Shown piece after piece: positions 10,251-20,039 of a stretch of DNA of 64,000 bases; position 1 is the first letter of the stretch; the number at the start of each line of letters is the position of its first letter. The notes beneath the pieces are model-generated. The model was not told where the DNA came from. It made no database searches and worked only from the letters and a program-made list of their open reading frames with translations. Source of the DNA: Nephrocerus scutellatus. Its lineage: Eukaryota; Arthropoda; Insecta; Diptera; Pipunculidae. The position numbers and the translations under genes were made by a program. The stretch spans positions 34,335,462-34,399,461 of the forward strand of contig OX352763.1 in NCBI GenBank assembly GCA_947095585.1. Reading direction: 5' to 3'.

Positions 10251-13091
10251 ATGAACTCTTATTTTGAAATTCATTTCACAAATATTCGTGGCATTAAAAG
10301 TAATTTCAACTCGATCGTAGCACATCTTGACGCGAATAAACCTGCGGTTCTAAGTTTATGTGAAACGCAGGCCTCTTATATGGGTACCCCAAATGATTTT
10401 CAATGTCAGGGGTATTCTCGTGTCGACTGTTTGGTTCCTCATCGTGGGGTTATTTTATTTATACGAGAAGACATCAGTTTTAGTGTACCTAATTTTAATA
10501 TTCCAAACAGTAATCCCATGTTCAATACGATATGGATTGAAATTGTAATTTCAAACCATTCGATATTTATTTGTTCCCTTTATCGTAGTCCTAATTTGTC
10601 ACCTGATGACACTAATATTGAGTTTAATTACTTATCAGACACAATAGACAAGATTTACCAATCATCACCAACATCAGAATTGGTAGTCTTGGGTGATTTT
10701 AATGTCCACAATGATTCATGGTTGACCTATTCGAATGGTAGAGATCGATCAGGTGAAACCGCAGAACTATTTTCAAATGTTAATCTTTTCACCCAACTCG
10801 TTGATAAGCCAACTAGGTATCCCGATACTACTGGTCAATCACCTCACCTTTTAGATTTATTTCTTACAACTATGCCTGATAAATATTCAATTGATGTATC
10901 TGCTCCATTAGGTCTTTCTGACCACGCTTTGATAGTAGCCAAATTTTCAATATCACCAGCCCTTATAGAGACTACAAGTAAAAGGCTACTCTGGCACTAT
11001 AAAAATGCTAACTGGGAGCTCCTGAACCAATTTTATAGCTCATTTGATTGGTCAACCTGTTTTTCCTGCAATAATGCTAATGAAGCATCACAACTTATCA
11101 CGTCAACCATTTTGCTAGGAATGAAAAATTGCATTCCTTCTTCATTTAAAAAGAAAAATACTCATAAAAATAAATGGTTTAACGAACATTGCAGGTCAGC
11201 AGTCGCGTGTAAAAAAGCAGCCCATTTGGACTACGTTAATTGCACTTCTGAAGAAAACCTTGTAAAGTTTCGAATAGCTAGAAACAGATCAAACGCTGTA
11301 TTGAAAAGGTCCAAAATAATATATGACCTTAAGATTCGAGATAGCATGCGAAAAATATTAGATTCTGATTCAAACAGTCGAAGCTTTTGGTCGTTTGCTG
11401 CATTGGTTAAAAGAAACTTTGCAGACAATACTTCGTCTATTCCTTCTTTATTTCATAATGGTATTCATTATAGAACTAATATTGAGAAAGCTAATCTCTT
11501 AGCTTCTCATTTCGCTGGTGCGTCTACTCTTCCTTTAACTAATCAAAGCCCCCCAATTCTCCCGAATCTAGGCCCAGGTATGTCTAAAATCTATTTTCGG
11601 AAACGGGTTGTTTCAAAGATTCTGAAAGAACTTGACCCCAATAAAGCGACTGGCCCCGACGGTATTCCGCCATTAGTATTGAAAAGTTGTCATCATACTT
11701 TGGCAAAACCGCTTAGCAAATTGTTTCATCTCTCAATGAAGACAGGTGTTTTTCCATCATTTTGGAAAATAGCAAATATTCAACCCGTTCCGAAAAAAGG
11801 TGATAAATCGGCACCTACGAACCACCGACCTATTGCTTTGTTGTCGGTTCTATCGAAGGTAATGGAATCTATCGTTAATTTCAGACTAATGAACTATCTG
11901 GATTCGAATGTTCTTTTATCCGATGTGCAGTATCGATTTCGTAAAAATCGATCATCAGGCGAACTAATGACGTGCATGACTCATTGTTTGGAGCGAAGCA
12001 TTGAAAACCTAGGTGAATCAAGCGTTGTTTCCTTAGATATTGCTAAAGCTTTTGATAGAGTTTGGCATGATTGTCTTATTAATAAGATTCGTGCGCTGAA
12101 TTTACACTCCTCTCTCATTACATGGATTGAGAATTATTTATGGAACCGTAAAATAAAAGTTGTATTAAATGGTATATCTTCAGATTCACATGGGATCAAT
12201 GCTGGCGTGCCTCAAGGATCATCCCTGTCTCCCACGCTCTTCTTGATATATATCAACGACCTATTGTCTTCTACAACCTGTGATATCCATTCATTTGCTG
12301 ATGATACAACACTATCGGCCTCCATTGAGTTTGACAATCAAAAAGAATGCAATTCTCGCTTGAATGGTTCGCGTGAATTAATGAATTTGACTATTCTGTC
12401 TAATATTCAAATCATTCTTGATTGGGGCATTTCTAACAGAGTAGAATTTAACCCAAATAAATTCCAGTCTTGCCTTTTTTCTCAGAAGACAACTCAACAT
12501 TATGTTCCTCCTGTTATTAATGGTACCTCTATTGCGAGATCTGATTCACTTAAGTTGTTAGGTTTAAAAGTATCAAGTGATCTTTCTTGGAAAGAACATA
12601 TTTATGAAATTTCAAAAAGAGCTAGCCAATGTTTAGGCTTCATAAGACGTTGTAACTTCTACTTCACTCCCTCTGAAGTGTTAAGATTATATAAATCTTA
12701 TGTTAGACCAATTTTAGAATTTAATTCATATGTGTGGGGTGGTGCTCCAAGATCGCATTTGGTTCATCTTGATGGTGTTCAGAATAGAGTTATCCGTTTG
12801 ATAAACGATGTAACCATTACTTCGTCTCTTGATACTTTGGAGCACAGACGAAATGTAGGAGCTTTATCTGTTTTCTATAAATTTTACAACGGTAAATGTT
12901 CTTTAGAAACCCGTTCTCTAGTTCCTGGGCCTTTTCTCAGTAACGTAAACACTCGTTTAAGGTGCAATCAACATAGATTTGCCTTAAAACTGTTTTCATG
13001 TAGAACCCACGTCGAACACGTGTTTCCAGAATCTTATAATCTGCAGGCGTTCAAATTAGCCGTTAACAAGTTCTTGAAGGATGATGGTTAA
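10251..13091 (+). CDS. LINE ORF2: endonuclease and reverse transcriptase, intact frame
   Basis: An uninterrupted 946-codon frame starts at the ATG in the context GTAAAATG; an upstream TTG in frame is not needed. Residues about 1-230 are an APE-type endonuclease: NIRG near the start, LCETQ with the catalytic Glu, SLYRSP, LGDFNVHND and finally LSDHAL. A linker of about 200 residues follows. The reverse transcriptase includes NHRPIALLSVLSKVME, LDIAKAFDRVWH (motif A), GVPQGSSLSPTLFLIYINDL (motif B) and HSFADDTTLS, where FADD replaces YADD as in many LINEs. The C-terminal connection region has LGLKV and LEHRRNVGAL. There is no RNase H and no C-terminal Cys knuckle. The length is typical of CR1/Jockey-group ORF2. 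It nicks target DNA and copies its RNA at the nick. It looks recently active, but only if ORF1 is supplied elsewhere. Confidence 0.9.
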   Translation: MNSYFEIHFTNIRGIKSNFNSIVAHLDANKPAVLSLCETQASYMGTPNDFQCQGYSRVDCLVPHRGVILFIREDISFSVPNFNIPNSNPMFNTIWIEIVISNHSIFICSLYRSPNLSPDDTNIEFNYLSDTIDKIYQSSPTSELVVLGDFNVHNDSWLTYSNGRDRSGETAELFSNVNLFTQLVDKPTRYPDTTGQSPHLLDLFLTTMPDKYSIDVSAPLGLSDHALIVAKFSISPALIETTSKRLLWHYKNANWELLNQFYSSFDWSTCFSCNNANEASQLITSTILLGMKNCIPSSFKKKNTHKNKWFNEHCRSAVACKKAAHLDYVNCTSEENLVKFRIARNRSNAVLKRSKIIYDLKIRDSMRKILDSDSNSRSFWSFAALVKRNFADNTSSIPSLFHNGIHYRTNIEKANLLASHFAGASTLPLTNQSPPILPNLGPGMSKIYFRKRVVSKILKELDPNKATGPDGIPPLVLKSCHHTLAKPLSKLFHLSMKTGVFPSFWKIANIQPVPKKGDKSAPTNHRPIALLSVLSKVMESIVNFRLMNYLDSNVLLSDVQYRFRKNRSSGELMTCMTHCLERSIENLGESSVVSLDIAKAFDRVWHDCLINKIRALNLHSSLITWIENYLWNRKIKVVLNGISSDSHGINAGVPQGSSLSPTLFLIYINDLLSSTTCDIHSFADDTTLSASIEFDNQKECNSRLNGSRELMNLTILSNIQIILDWGISNRVEFNPNKFQSCLFSQKTTQHYVPPVINGTSIARSDSLKLLGLKVSSDLSWKEHIYEISKRASQCLGFIRRCNFYFTPSEVLRLYKSYVRPILEFNSYVWGGAPRSHLVHLDGVQNRVIRLINDVTITSSLDTLEHRRNVGALSVFYKFYNGKCSLETRSLVPGPFLSNVNTRLRCNQHRFALKLFSCRTHVEHVFPESYNLQAFKLAVNKFLKDDG

Positions 13092-13116
13092 AGTATTCAT
13101 AAGTTGTTTCTTAATA

Positions 13117-13172
<56 letters not shown>

Positions 13173-13534
13173 TTTATCAGTATTTTTTAAATTATTTTTA
13201 TAATTTGTAATATTTTCTTGGTCAAGGTTTTTTGTAGTTTTCCCTGACCATGATTCATTGATAAAAGTATTTGGACTCGCGTCGTTCTAAATTCGTGTTC
13301 GTTTTTCGTATTGCTTTTCAAATGAATCAGGGAGAATTCTGAGAAAATAAATTGAAACCGGCTACAAACGTGAGGAATGTGATATATTGTAAATCACATT
13401 CTTTCGATATTTATTTTATTTTGAATTTAATTAAGGGCTTAGCCCAACTTATTGCCGTGACGTAAGTCATTCAGGGAGTCATCCCTTGGCAATAAGTCTC
13501 TATATAAAAAAAAAAAAAAAAAAAAAAAAATGGA

Positions 13535-13737
13535 TTACTTGGCCCAAATTTAAAATCTCCGCTCTGATGCCATCTGATATTAAGCGGTTTTTTGTTCTTC
13601 TAAGGTTGGTAGGTGCAACTAAGTGTAGTAATCGCATTGGTGGAACCTCTAATTCCTCAGTTAGCTGGCCATTCGAAAACTCATGAAAGTGCTTTCCCAT
13701 AGCTCTAAAATGCCTTAAAGATTAGCAATCAAATTAC
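13535..13737 (-). mobile_element. RTE-like family 1 fragment
   Basis: The reverse complement matches 28.45-28.56 kb and 45.0-45.1 kb: the segment with GAGGAATTaGAGGTTCCACC and the preceding CACTTTCATGAGTT...GGCCAGCTAACTG. This is the region just before the RT of that family. It abuts the A tail of the LINE upstream. Confidence 0.6.
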
Positions 13738-13743
13738 CTAGTT

Positions 13744-14065
13744 AAGAGCCCAGCCCATAGAATCCTTTGCGTCCGTTGTGGCGAAGTAAGAAACTGACAG
13801 ATCGACAGAAATACACGTGTTCTTTTGGGAAGTGTCCCATAGGCAAAGCATGTGACGGAAACAATGCAAAAAGTTGACCAACATTCAACTTTTCCCTCCG
13901 GCAAAGGCTTTGACAGTTCTCTCACACACCAGCTTGAAGTTTATTTTGGCATTTGTTGTTGTTTGCCTGTACGACGACAACGTGTTCATTGATTCCCCTC
14001 CTTGCGTCACATATGGCAACGTCAACGAATACGTCGAAGCAAAGGATTCTATGGGCTGGGCCCTT
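13744..14065. mobile_element. MITE with about 26-bp terminal inverted repeats
   Basis: The left end AAGAGCCCAGCCCATAGAAT... at 13744-13770 is the near-perfect inverse of ...GATTCTATGGGCTGGGCCCTT at 14040-14065; one mismatch in the first part is visible (AGAGCCC versus AGGGCCC). The 322-bp interior has no transposase frame. A target duplication is not clear. The overlapping short frames on both strands have no recognisable content. Confidence 0.65.
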
Positions 14066-15680
14066 TAGACTTTGCACGCGGTGCACATGCGTCATATCGC
14101 GAACTATATTATAACTATATATAACCGGATTTTGCAAGCGTAAGTTTAAACACTCTTTTCACTCTTTTTTTTTTCAAAAGAAACTTATGATCAAAAATAG
14201 AGTGCATAACTTTTTCACGTACCCATTAAATCCGACCCCTGATGCGGTGTTCGCTCTTTGTGCTTTCACTAATTTCCTCTCCTACACTGCATTCTTTCGC
14301 ATTACCATGACACTCTATGCAATTAGTTACACTGCCGTTCGGTATGCAATATTCTTCCGTTCAACCGCGCCAACTTACATCATATCGAACCAGTCGTTCC
14401 GCTCTTAATATGACAGATGACAATGTTGAAGGAGTGAAGAGGGTAAGTTCAGCTTGTCATATGTAACATAAGAAGCAAATCTCTCAACTTTATCACCCTG
14501 TCTGTGAATCAAGAGCATCAATTAACATTTTTACAAATATTCTTAAACGTCATTTTCAAAGCTGTCATGTAAATAACATGTCAAATTAAAAATCGTAACG
14601 CTATAACTCTCCTTTCTTGGAGTATACAAACTTTGTTAGTATACAACTGGTTATTAATTGCATCTTTTAATACTACCTACTTTTAAGTAAAGTTCTCCAA
14701 ACCATGCAATTAGGGATTTTTTTGCAACTTTTATTAATCTGTATTCTTATTTGTGTACCCAGTCGCTTTAATGAAAAATATCGCTGTATCTAAGTCTAAC
14801 AGAGATTCTATGAAATGAAAAATTGAACTAAATTTAAGGTAAGTAACATTGGTAAGTTGAAGCATTTTGACAACTATCTTGAGGCTTGATTGTTTTCTAT
14901 GTAAAGTGGGTATGCGACCAGGTATAACAAACAAACTAAAAATAACCTTTATAAAAAAAGCCTATAGACAAAATTATTGGGCGAAGTTTTAAAATGCGAG
15001 ACTACAGCGAAAATAAAAGGGCATCCATTAAGAACCTCGCATGTATTTGTGTGGGGTACTTAATTGTGGCTATTTTTATGAAGATTTTTTTCTTTTAATC
15101 GTTGTCTTATAAGTGGTTATCCAAGATGGACTAACCCTAACGAAAACTATATGTGTAAAACATAAATTACGTTCTCCAGTCAATTGTGTAACAGTGATTC
15201 CCCAAACGAAAAATTCCCTATCACCCAAGTGATTCTTCTAAGATTCTAAAAGCTAAGACCCGTAACACTTGTCGTTTGATGTGTTATTAATAAATTGCAG
15301 CATTTAATTACACACGCGCCTGCTAATCTGATTATTTATTACGAGTCATATATTTTCTATACATTGTTTCTAGTTTGGTTTTGTGTGACGAAGCTTTTGG
15401 ATATTGCAGAAAACATACCAAACGCTTTTGATTTGACAACGTTTTACTCTCCCGACTTTCCATGAAATCATGGCGTTACGATAAAGCGTTATAATAGCGT
15501 TACAAAAAGTGGATACGCTGTAACTAGTGAACGTTTCGACTGATTTGAGACAATCCAATATCGTTTTGTTCGGAAATAGATAGTCTATTAATTACAAGTA
15601 AAATCATAGTGAGTATAAATGCAGTTAGTTATTGTTCCGTTTCGGGAAGACCTTGTTTATTCTTAAAATCTCTTAATTAA
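14066..15680. other. No recognisable gene
   Basis: Only short frames without coding character are present. There is a T-rich tract near 14165 and no match to other repeats in the window that I could see. Confidence 0.4.
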
Positions 15681-15689
15681 CTTAACGTT

Positions 15690-15960
15690 CCTGATATTCT
15701 TATATGTCTGTCAGTCGGTGGCTGGTAGAATCTTTTGATCAATTTTTAAGCCACTTCCTAAAGCCCAATTTTACTTAAACTCGGGTTAATTTTTGAAAAA
15801 ATATATATGGGAGCTTCCAAACTTCCAAATTTTTAGAAAAAGTGTTGTCAGCGGAGAAAAACATGTGTGCAAAGCCTTAATAAAATCGGACTTTATAAAG
15901 GGGATTAATAACTGTTGATCACAAGATTGAGCCAGTCACAAGCCCCAAAGAAACACACGT
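15690..15960. repeat. Dispersed repeat H, two-ended copy
   Basis: It begins with GTGGCTGG...TTTTGATCAATTTTTAAgCCAC and ends with the inverse (GGggATTAATAACTGTTGATCACAAGATT...AGCC), so both ends carry the same terminal block in opposite orientation. Between them lies one AT-rich unit with ACATGTGTGCAAAG and AAATCGGACTTT. The other copies of this family show the terminal block at one end only. Confidence 0.55.
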
Positions 15961-16019
15961 GCATGCCAAGTTATTAAATTTAAACAAGAATTGTAAAAAG
16001 ACTTCGTTTTCCGGGTAAA

Positions 16020-16335
16020 AACTTTTATGTATACATCGACACACTCGTCTTTCGCGTTACATGTATCTACGCGTTACACGCGTCTAATGCGTCACACGCG
16101 CACAGAATTTTAGCTTTTTAGGACGTTTAGAAGTTGGTAAAAAAGGATGCCAAGCTAAGTCATGGGAAAGGTGGTTAAAAATAACCTGAAACCACTCTAC
16201 GAGACTAACCTGTATTTACAACATTTCAACTCTTAAGGACGTATGGAAGGTGGTTAAAAACTGACGAGGGCTATTTCACAGATTAACCACTCGAACGCGC
16301 CACACGCGTCTCGCTACACGTGTTACATGCGGGAT
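16020..16335. repeat. ACGCGT-rich segment with duplicated block
   Basis: Short CACGCGT/TACACGCGT motifs recur at about 16040-16105 and 16290-16335, flanking two related blocks: 16120-16190 (GGACGTTTAGAAGTTGGTAAA) and 16235-16285 (GGACGTATGGAAGGTGGTTAAA). The layout suggests a duplicated or inverted-ended repeat. It is not assignable to a class. Confidence 0.4.
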
Positions 16336-16589
16336 ATCAAAAATTAACCATGATATGAAAGTAAAACAAAAGACAAAGTCAAGTTAAATAAAAGTTTTTA
16401 AAAAAAGCTGCGCAAAAAAAATTACACTAAATACGTACATCCGCTGGACATATGGTGCGATAACTGCTCAAACAGACCTTATAACTTGAAAATAAAACTC
16501 GCAGTTCGATTTGCCGGGTAGAGTTAACATTTCTGTCTCGTGGTTTTGCTTTGGCGTTTTATTTGCAAGGTTTTGTAACCGAAAATAAA

Positions 16590-17258
16590 CCTTTGCTACC
16601 CGTCGGCAATCGACGGGTAAGGTTTCGTTTATTCAACAATGTGGCGACGAAAGAGCAAGAAGACTAATTTCTCACTTTGTTGTTCTTGCCAAATTTGGTT
16701 TTCAAAGCATTCACCAAGAAAACCAAGAAAATCCTGTCCTTTTGGTAGCTTACCCATGGGTAAATTTTCGGGTATGTTTTAGCAAATCGAAAGCGGCATA
16801 AAGGTTCGTAATGCTTCTTTCGATTAGCTAAAAACCATACCCAAAACCATTTCCACGGAAAATCAGTCAAAATGACAAAACTGACGTCTATTGACGAGTA
16901 GCAAAATTACAGTGTCGGTTACAAAACTTTGCAAATAAAACGATTTATCTATTTACTCAAACTGAACCTGAAACCAAATCCATGGGTAAGCTGTCAAAGT
17001 AATAGAATTTTCGTGGTTTTCCTAGTGAATGCTTTGCAAAGCCATGCCAAAACAAACCAAAATTTTTTAAACACAAACTGAAAAATAAGTCTGCTTGATC
17101 TCTCTTCCTCCTCTTGTAAACGAAACCTTACCTGTCGATTGCCGACAATTGCAAATAAAATTCAAAATCAAACCTAACCCCGGGTATATTTTGCAAATAG
17201 AAAGTTAAACCAAAACCCAGAGAGAGAAATCTTAACTAAACCTAGCAATTCGAAAGAG
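16590..17258. mobile_element. Foldback/MITE composite with about 190-bp inverted arms
   Basis: The arm 16590-16790 and the arm about 16965-17152 are inverse copies: GTCGGCAATCGACgGGTAAG and GGTTTCGTTTA on the left return as TAAACGAAACCTTACCtGTC and GATTGCCGAC on the right, and the segment with TTACCCATGGGTAA lies in both arms. The right part (16811-17258) is also a copy of the MITE at 48.59-48.93 kb, starting CTTCTTTCGATTAGCTAAA and ending GCAATTCGAAAGAGGC. No coding region is present. Confidence 0.6.
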
Positions 17259-17294
17259 GCATTGATCTATTTTCGTACCAATTTGTATTTGAGT

Positions 17295-17470
17295 TTTTTT
17301 GTGTCATGGGTGTTGGTTTTGGTTTTGGTTATGATTTTTGTTTTTGTTTTGGTTTTGGTTATGCGGTTTTGGTTTTATTTTTGATATTGATTTTGTTTTT
17401 GGTTTTGCGGTTTTGGTTTTATTTTTGGTATTGGTAATGGTTTTAGGTTTTGAGTTTGATAATTTTTTTT
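17295..17470. repeat. Degenerate GGTTTT microsatellite
   Basis: Interspersed GGTTTTGGTTTT-type hexamers cover about 170 bp, with ATT- and TATGC-containing interruptions. The unit resembles a telomere-like hexamer but is too imperfect for that reading and lies inside a chromosome. Confidence 0.7.
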
Positions 17471-17849
17471 TGTTTATTGTGGGTTTGATTTAAAAAACAG
17501 TTTCTAGCACTAACCAAAACTTATAAATGGATTTCAAGTACCCTGTATTTACCAGATTTTTAAGTGAAATAAACTTATTTTGTTAGAAATGGTGGGATGT
17601 TGAGAGCACAGAACATTACACGTCTAGCTAGACTAACGACCTCAGTGATTAACGAATGAATTGAAATTTTAATTAGTTACCGGATCCATCCAGGCTTTAA
17701 ATAAATATCAATCACATTTCATAAAATAGCAGTTCTAAATTTTAATTCACACAAATTCTCTAGATAAATGTAACTAATTTACATTTTAAAGAAGCCCGTT
17801 TTTTTACTCAACAGCGATGTTCACTGTGCTTGCTGCATGCTGTTTTTAA

Positions 17850-18325
17850 ATTCTCTGTATTAACTTCGCCTACCCGTGTGTTTGTCGTGGGATCTTGCGA
17901 TCAATTTTTAACCCACTTCCCAAAGCCCGATTTCATTGAAACTTTGCACACATGTGCCCATATATATTTTTTAAAAATTAACCCGATTTTCTTCAAATTT
18001 TATACACATGTGTATCTTCGTTGAAAACAGTTTCTGTAAAAATTTTGAAGTGAAGGGGCTCTAACATTAACTTTTTCCAAATTTACCCGTTTCAAAATTT
18101 GCACACATATGTATTGAATATTCTACAATTTTATTTATGAGAATATTATTTTGTGTTTTATTTTTAGGGAGAGATATTTTTTCATTAATTTTTTATATAA
18201 AATTAAGATTTATTTCTTTTTTATTTATTTGAGTTCGTAGGACTTTTCAACGATTTCGTTCTCCTATTAGAGAATTTACATGAAAAATTTTAATTTTTAT
18301 GGGTTGTTTTTTTTATAATTAATTG
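17850..18325 (+). repeat. Dispersed repeat H, copy 2
   Basis: The head starts TTCTCTGTATTAACTTCGCC and GATCAATTTTTAACCCACTT, followed by two or three minisatellite-like units (CCCGATTTTCTTCAAATTT, ACACATGTGTATCT). It ends in the shared terminus AGAGAATTTACATGAAAAATTTTAATTTTTATGGGTTG, seen again at 34.88 and 63.97 kb (written in two parts here: AGAGAATTTACATGAAAAAT and TTTAATTTTTATGGGTTG). Confidence 0.6.
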
Positions 18326-18984
18326 AAGATTTTTGTGAACACGATTTTAAAATGAAGCGGCTACAATGTCCTAATATAACGCTAATGGCTAATCTAATTT
18401 TTTACGCGTTAATATAAATTTGTTGGCACAAATTAAAATAATTCTCATTCAGGGTTAAGGGCAACACAATCCCATCGAACATAATGCACATTTTCTTTTA
18501 GCACCTAAATAGTTCATTTAACAGACAATGGGCGGGTCCGCACTGCTGTATTGGGTAATTTGAAACCTCAAGTTGAGGCTAATAAGAAAACAAAGTCAAT
18601 TAATCATTTTCTTCTCATATTTCTTTGATTTATTGCGCACATGTCATGGTTAACGATTTTAAATGTACGATACTCCCTATGGCATGTCAATGTATCAAAG
18701 TACGTGTACATTGTTATTTGATTGCACAATAAACAATAATTAGTTAACATAGATACTTATTAATATATGCGATACTGATACAATTATAGAAATTCTTCTC
18801 GCAAAAATACCGGAATAACAATCACCTCAAAAGATATTGATATTGCACGCTGTTTTTGTGTGGGTGCAAGAAATGCGCTAACCTTTTTTTTGTTGAAAAT
18901 AATATTTTAATGTTTTGACAAAATGTTTTAAAAACACTGACTCCCAAGCTCTTTAAAAAGATGATGTAGTGGCTATTCTCTTCA

Positions 18985-19215
18985 ACTTGGCGTTAGAGAA
19001 CACGTTCCAAGTAACTAATGTAACGGCGAGAGGAACAATTCTTTGTAAGTCCATCCGATCGATATCGATATCATTGATAGAAGCTCAGAGCTAATTAAGA
19101 AGTTATCATATAGATCGAACGAAAGGTGCAAAATCTGCGGCTGCAATTAAAAGAGAGCAAAACAAAGTACATGGTGGCGAGCAGAAGATATCCAACATTG
19201 GTCACTCAATAAGTG
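18985..19215 (+). mobile_element. RTE-like family 1 RT fragment
   Basis: It matches 45.33-45.58 kb: GTAACGGCGAGAGGAACAAT, ACAAAGTACATGGTGGC and AGAAGATaTCCAACATTGGTC. It is short and lacks any open frame. Confidence 0.55.
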
Positions 19216-19234
19216 AAGCGCGACCGATAATCAA

Positions 19235-19345
19235 ACTTATTATGAGAAGCTGAGAGTGCTGTCGTCAGCAAAAGCATGAATTGAATTGGAAATAGTAGAC
19301 AAGAGTTCATTAATGAAGATAATAAAGAAGCAGTTTAAGCTCGAT
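19235..19345 (-). mobile_element. LINE RT catalytic-motif fragment
   Basis: The minus strand reads INELLSTISNSIHAFADDST, the motif-B/C interval of a CR1-like RT. The equivalent at 33.43-33.53 kb reads FINDLLSITSNPIRSFADDST, so both are relics of one family. Confidence 0.5.
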
Positions 19346-19364
19346 CCAATCGCTTTTAAAAAAA

Positions 19365-19965
19365 ATTCTAATCTTAAAATTAAAAGCCATGGAAATAATT
19401 AGCCCGATTTTATTACAATTTTAAGGACATGTGTACCTCTGATGGACAAAACTTTTTTAAAATTTTTGGAGTAATCGGGCCATGTGGCCCATGGTAGGTT
19501 CATGTGAATTCTCTTATAGGAGATACATATGTGTTTAATAAGTATCCTCTATGTATGAGGGGTACCCATGTAAATTAAAATCCCTGAGCCCTGAGACCCG
19601 ACGGGTGGGTGCCCATGTAAATTTTTTAAATTTTTTTTTCTTCCAATTTTAATCACATGTGTACTCGTATCACTAATGGAAAAAGTTTTTATTTACATTT
19701 TTTGGATTGATCGGGTCCTGAGGCCCGAGGGATGCGTATGTAAATGTTTTAAAAATTAGCCCGATTTTATTAAAATTTTAAAGACATGTACCTCCGATGG
19801 ACAAAACTTTTTGCAAAATTTTTGGAGGCCCGAGGTGTCCCCATATAAATTTTTTAAAAATTAGCCCGATGTTCTTCAAATTTTAAACACATATGTATCT
19901 CCTTGTAGAAAATTTACTTGAAAAATTTCAATTTGCATGGAAAGTTTACACAACTTTCTGTAATT
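19365..19965 (+). repeat. Dispersed repeat H, copy 3 (long internal array)
   Basis: Four or so units of about 110-160 bp repeat the pattern AATTAGCCCGATTTTATTA...ACATGTGTACCTC..GATGGACAAAACTTTTT...TTTTGGAGTgATCGGGcCC...GAGG, each ending in a GC-rich patch and CCCATGTAAATTTTTT. The conserved head is absent. The end resembles the shared terminus (AAAATTTACTTGAAAAATTT). Confidence 0.6.
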
Positions 19966-20039
19966 ATTCTGCACAAAGTTTACACATTAAAATTTATCTT
20001 GGCTGTTAGAGAATTATGATAATGATGATGATAAATGGG

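Larger units (their letters stand above)
9560..13530 (+). mobile_element. Near-complete CR1/Jockey-like non-LTR retrotransposon
   Basis: The element contains a decayed ORF1 remnant, an intact ORF2 (10251-13091), a 3' UTR and a terminal A tract at 13507-13530 preceded by TATAT. A second long A tract lies at 13121-13169 just after the ORF2 stop. The 3' end is confirmed by the related copy ending near 4985. The 5' boundary is uncertain; 9560 is a guess. It is followed by a minus-strand RTE fragment, so it may have inserted into older repeat DNA. Confidence 0.75.

Noticed and set aside
17295..17470. Telomeric repeat
   Set aside because: The GGTTTT-like units are too irregular and are embedded in interspersed repeats; telomeres in flies of this kind are not built from such hexamers.
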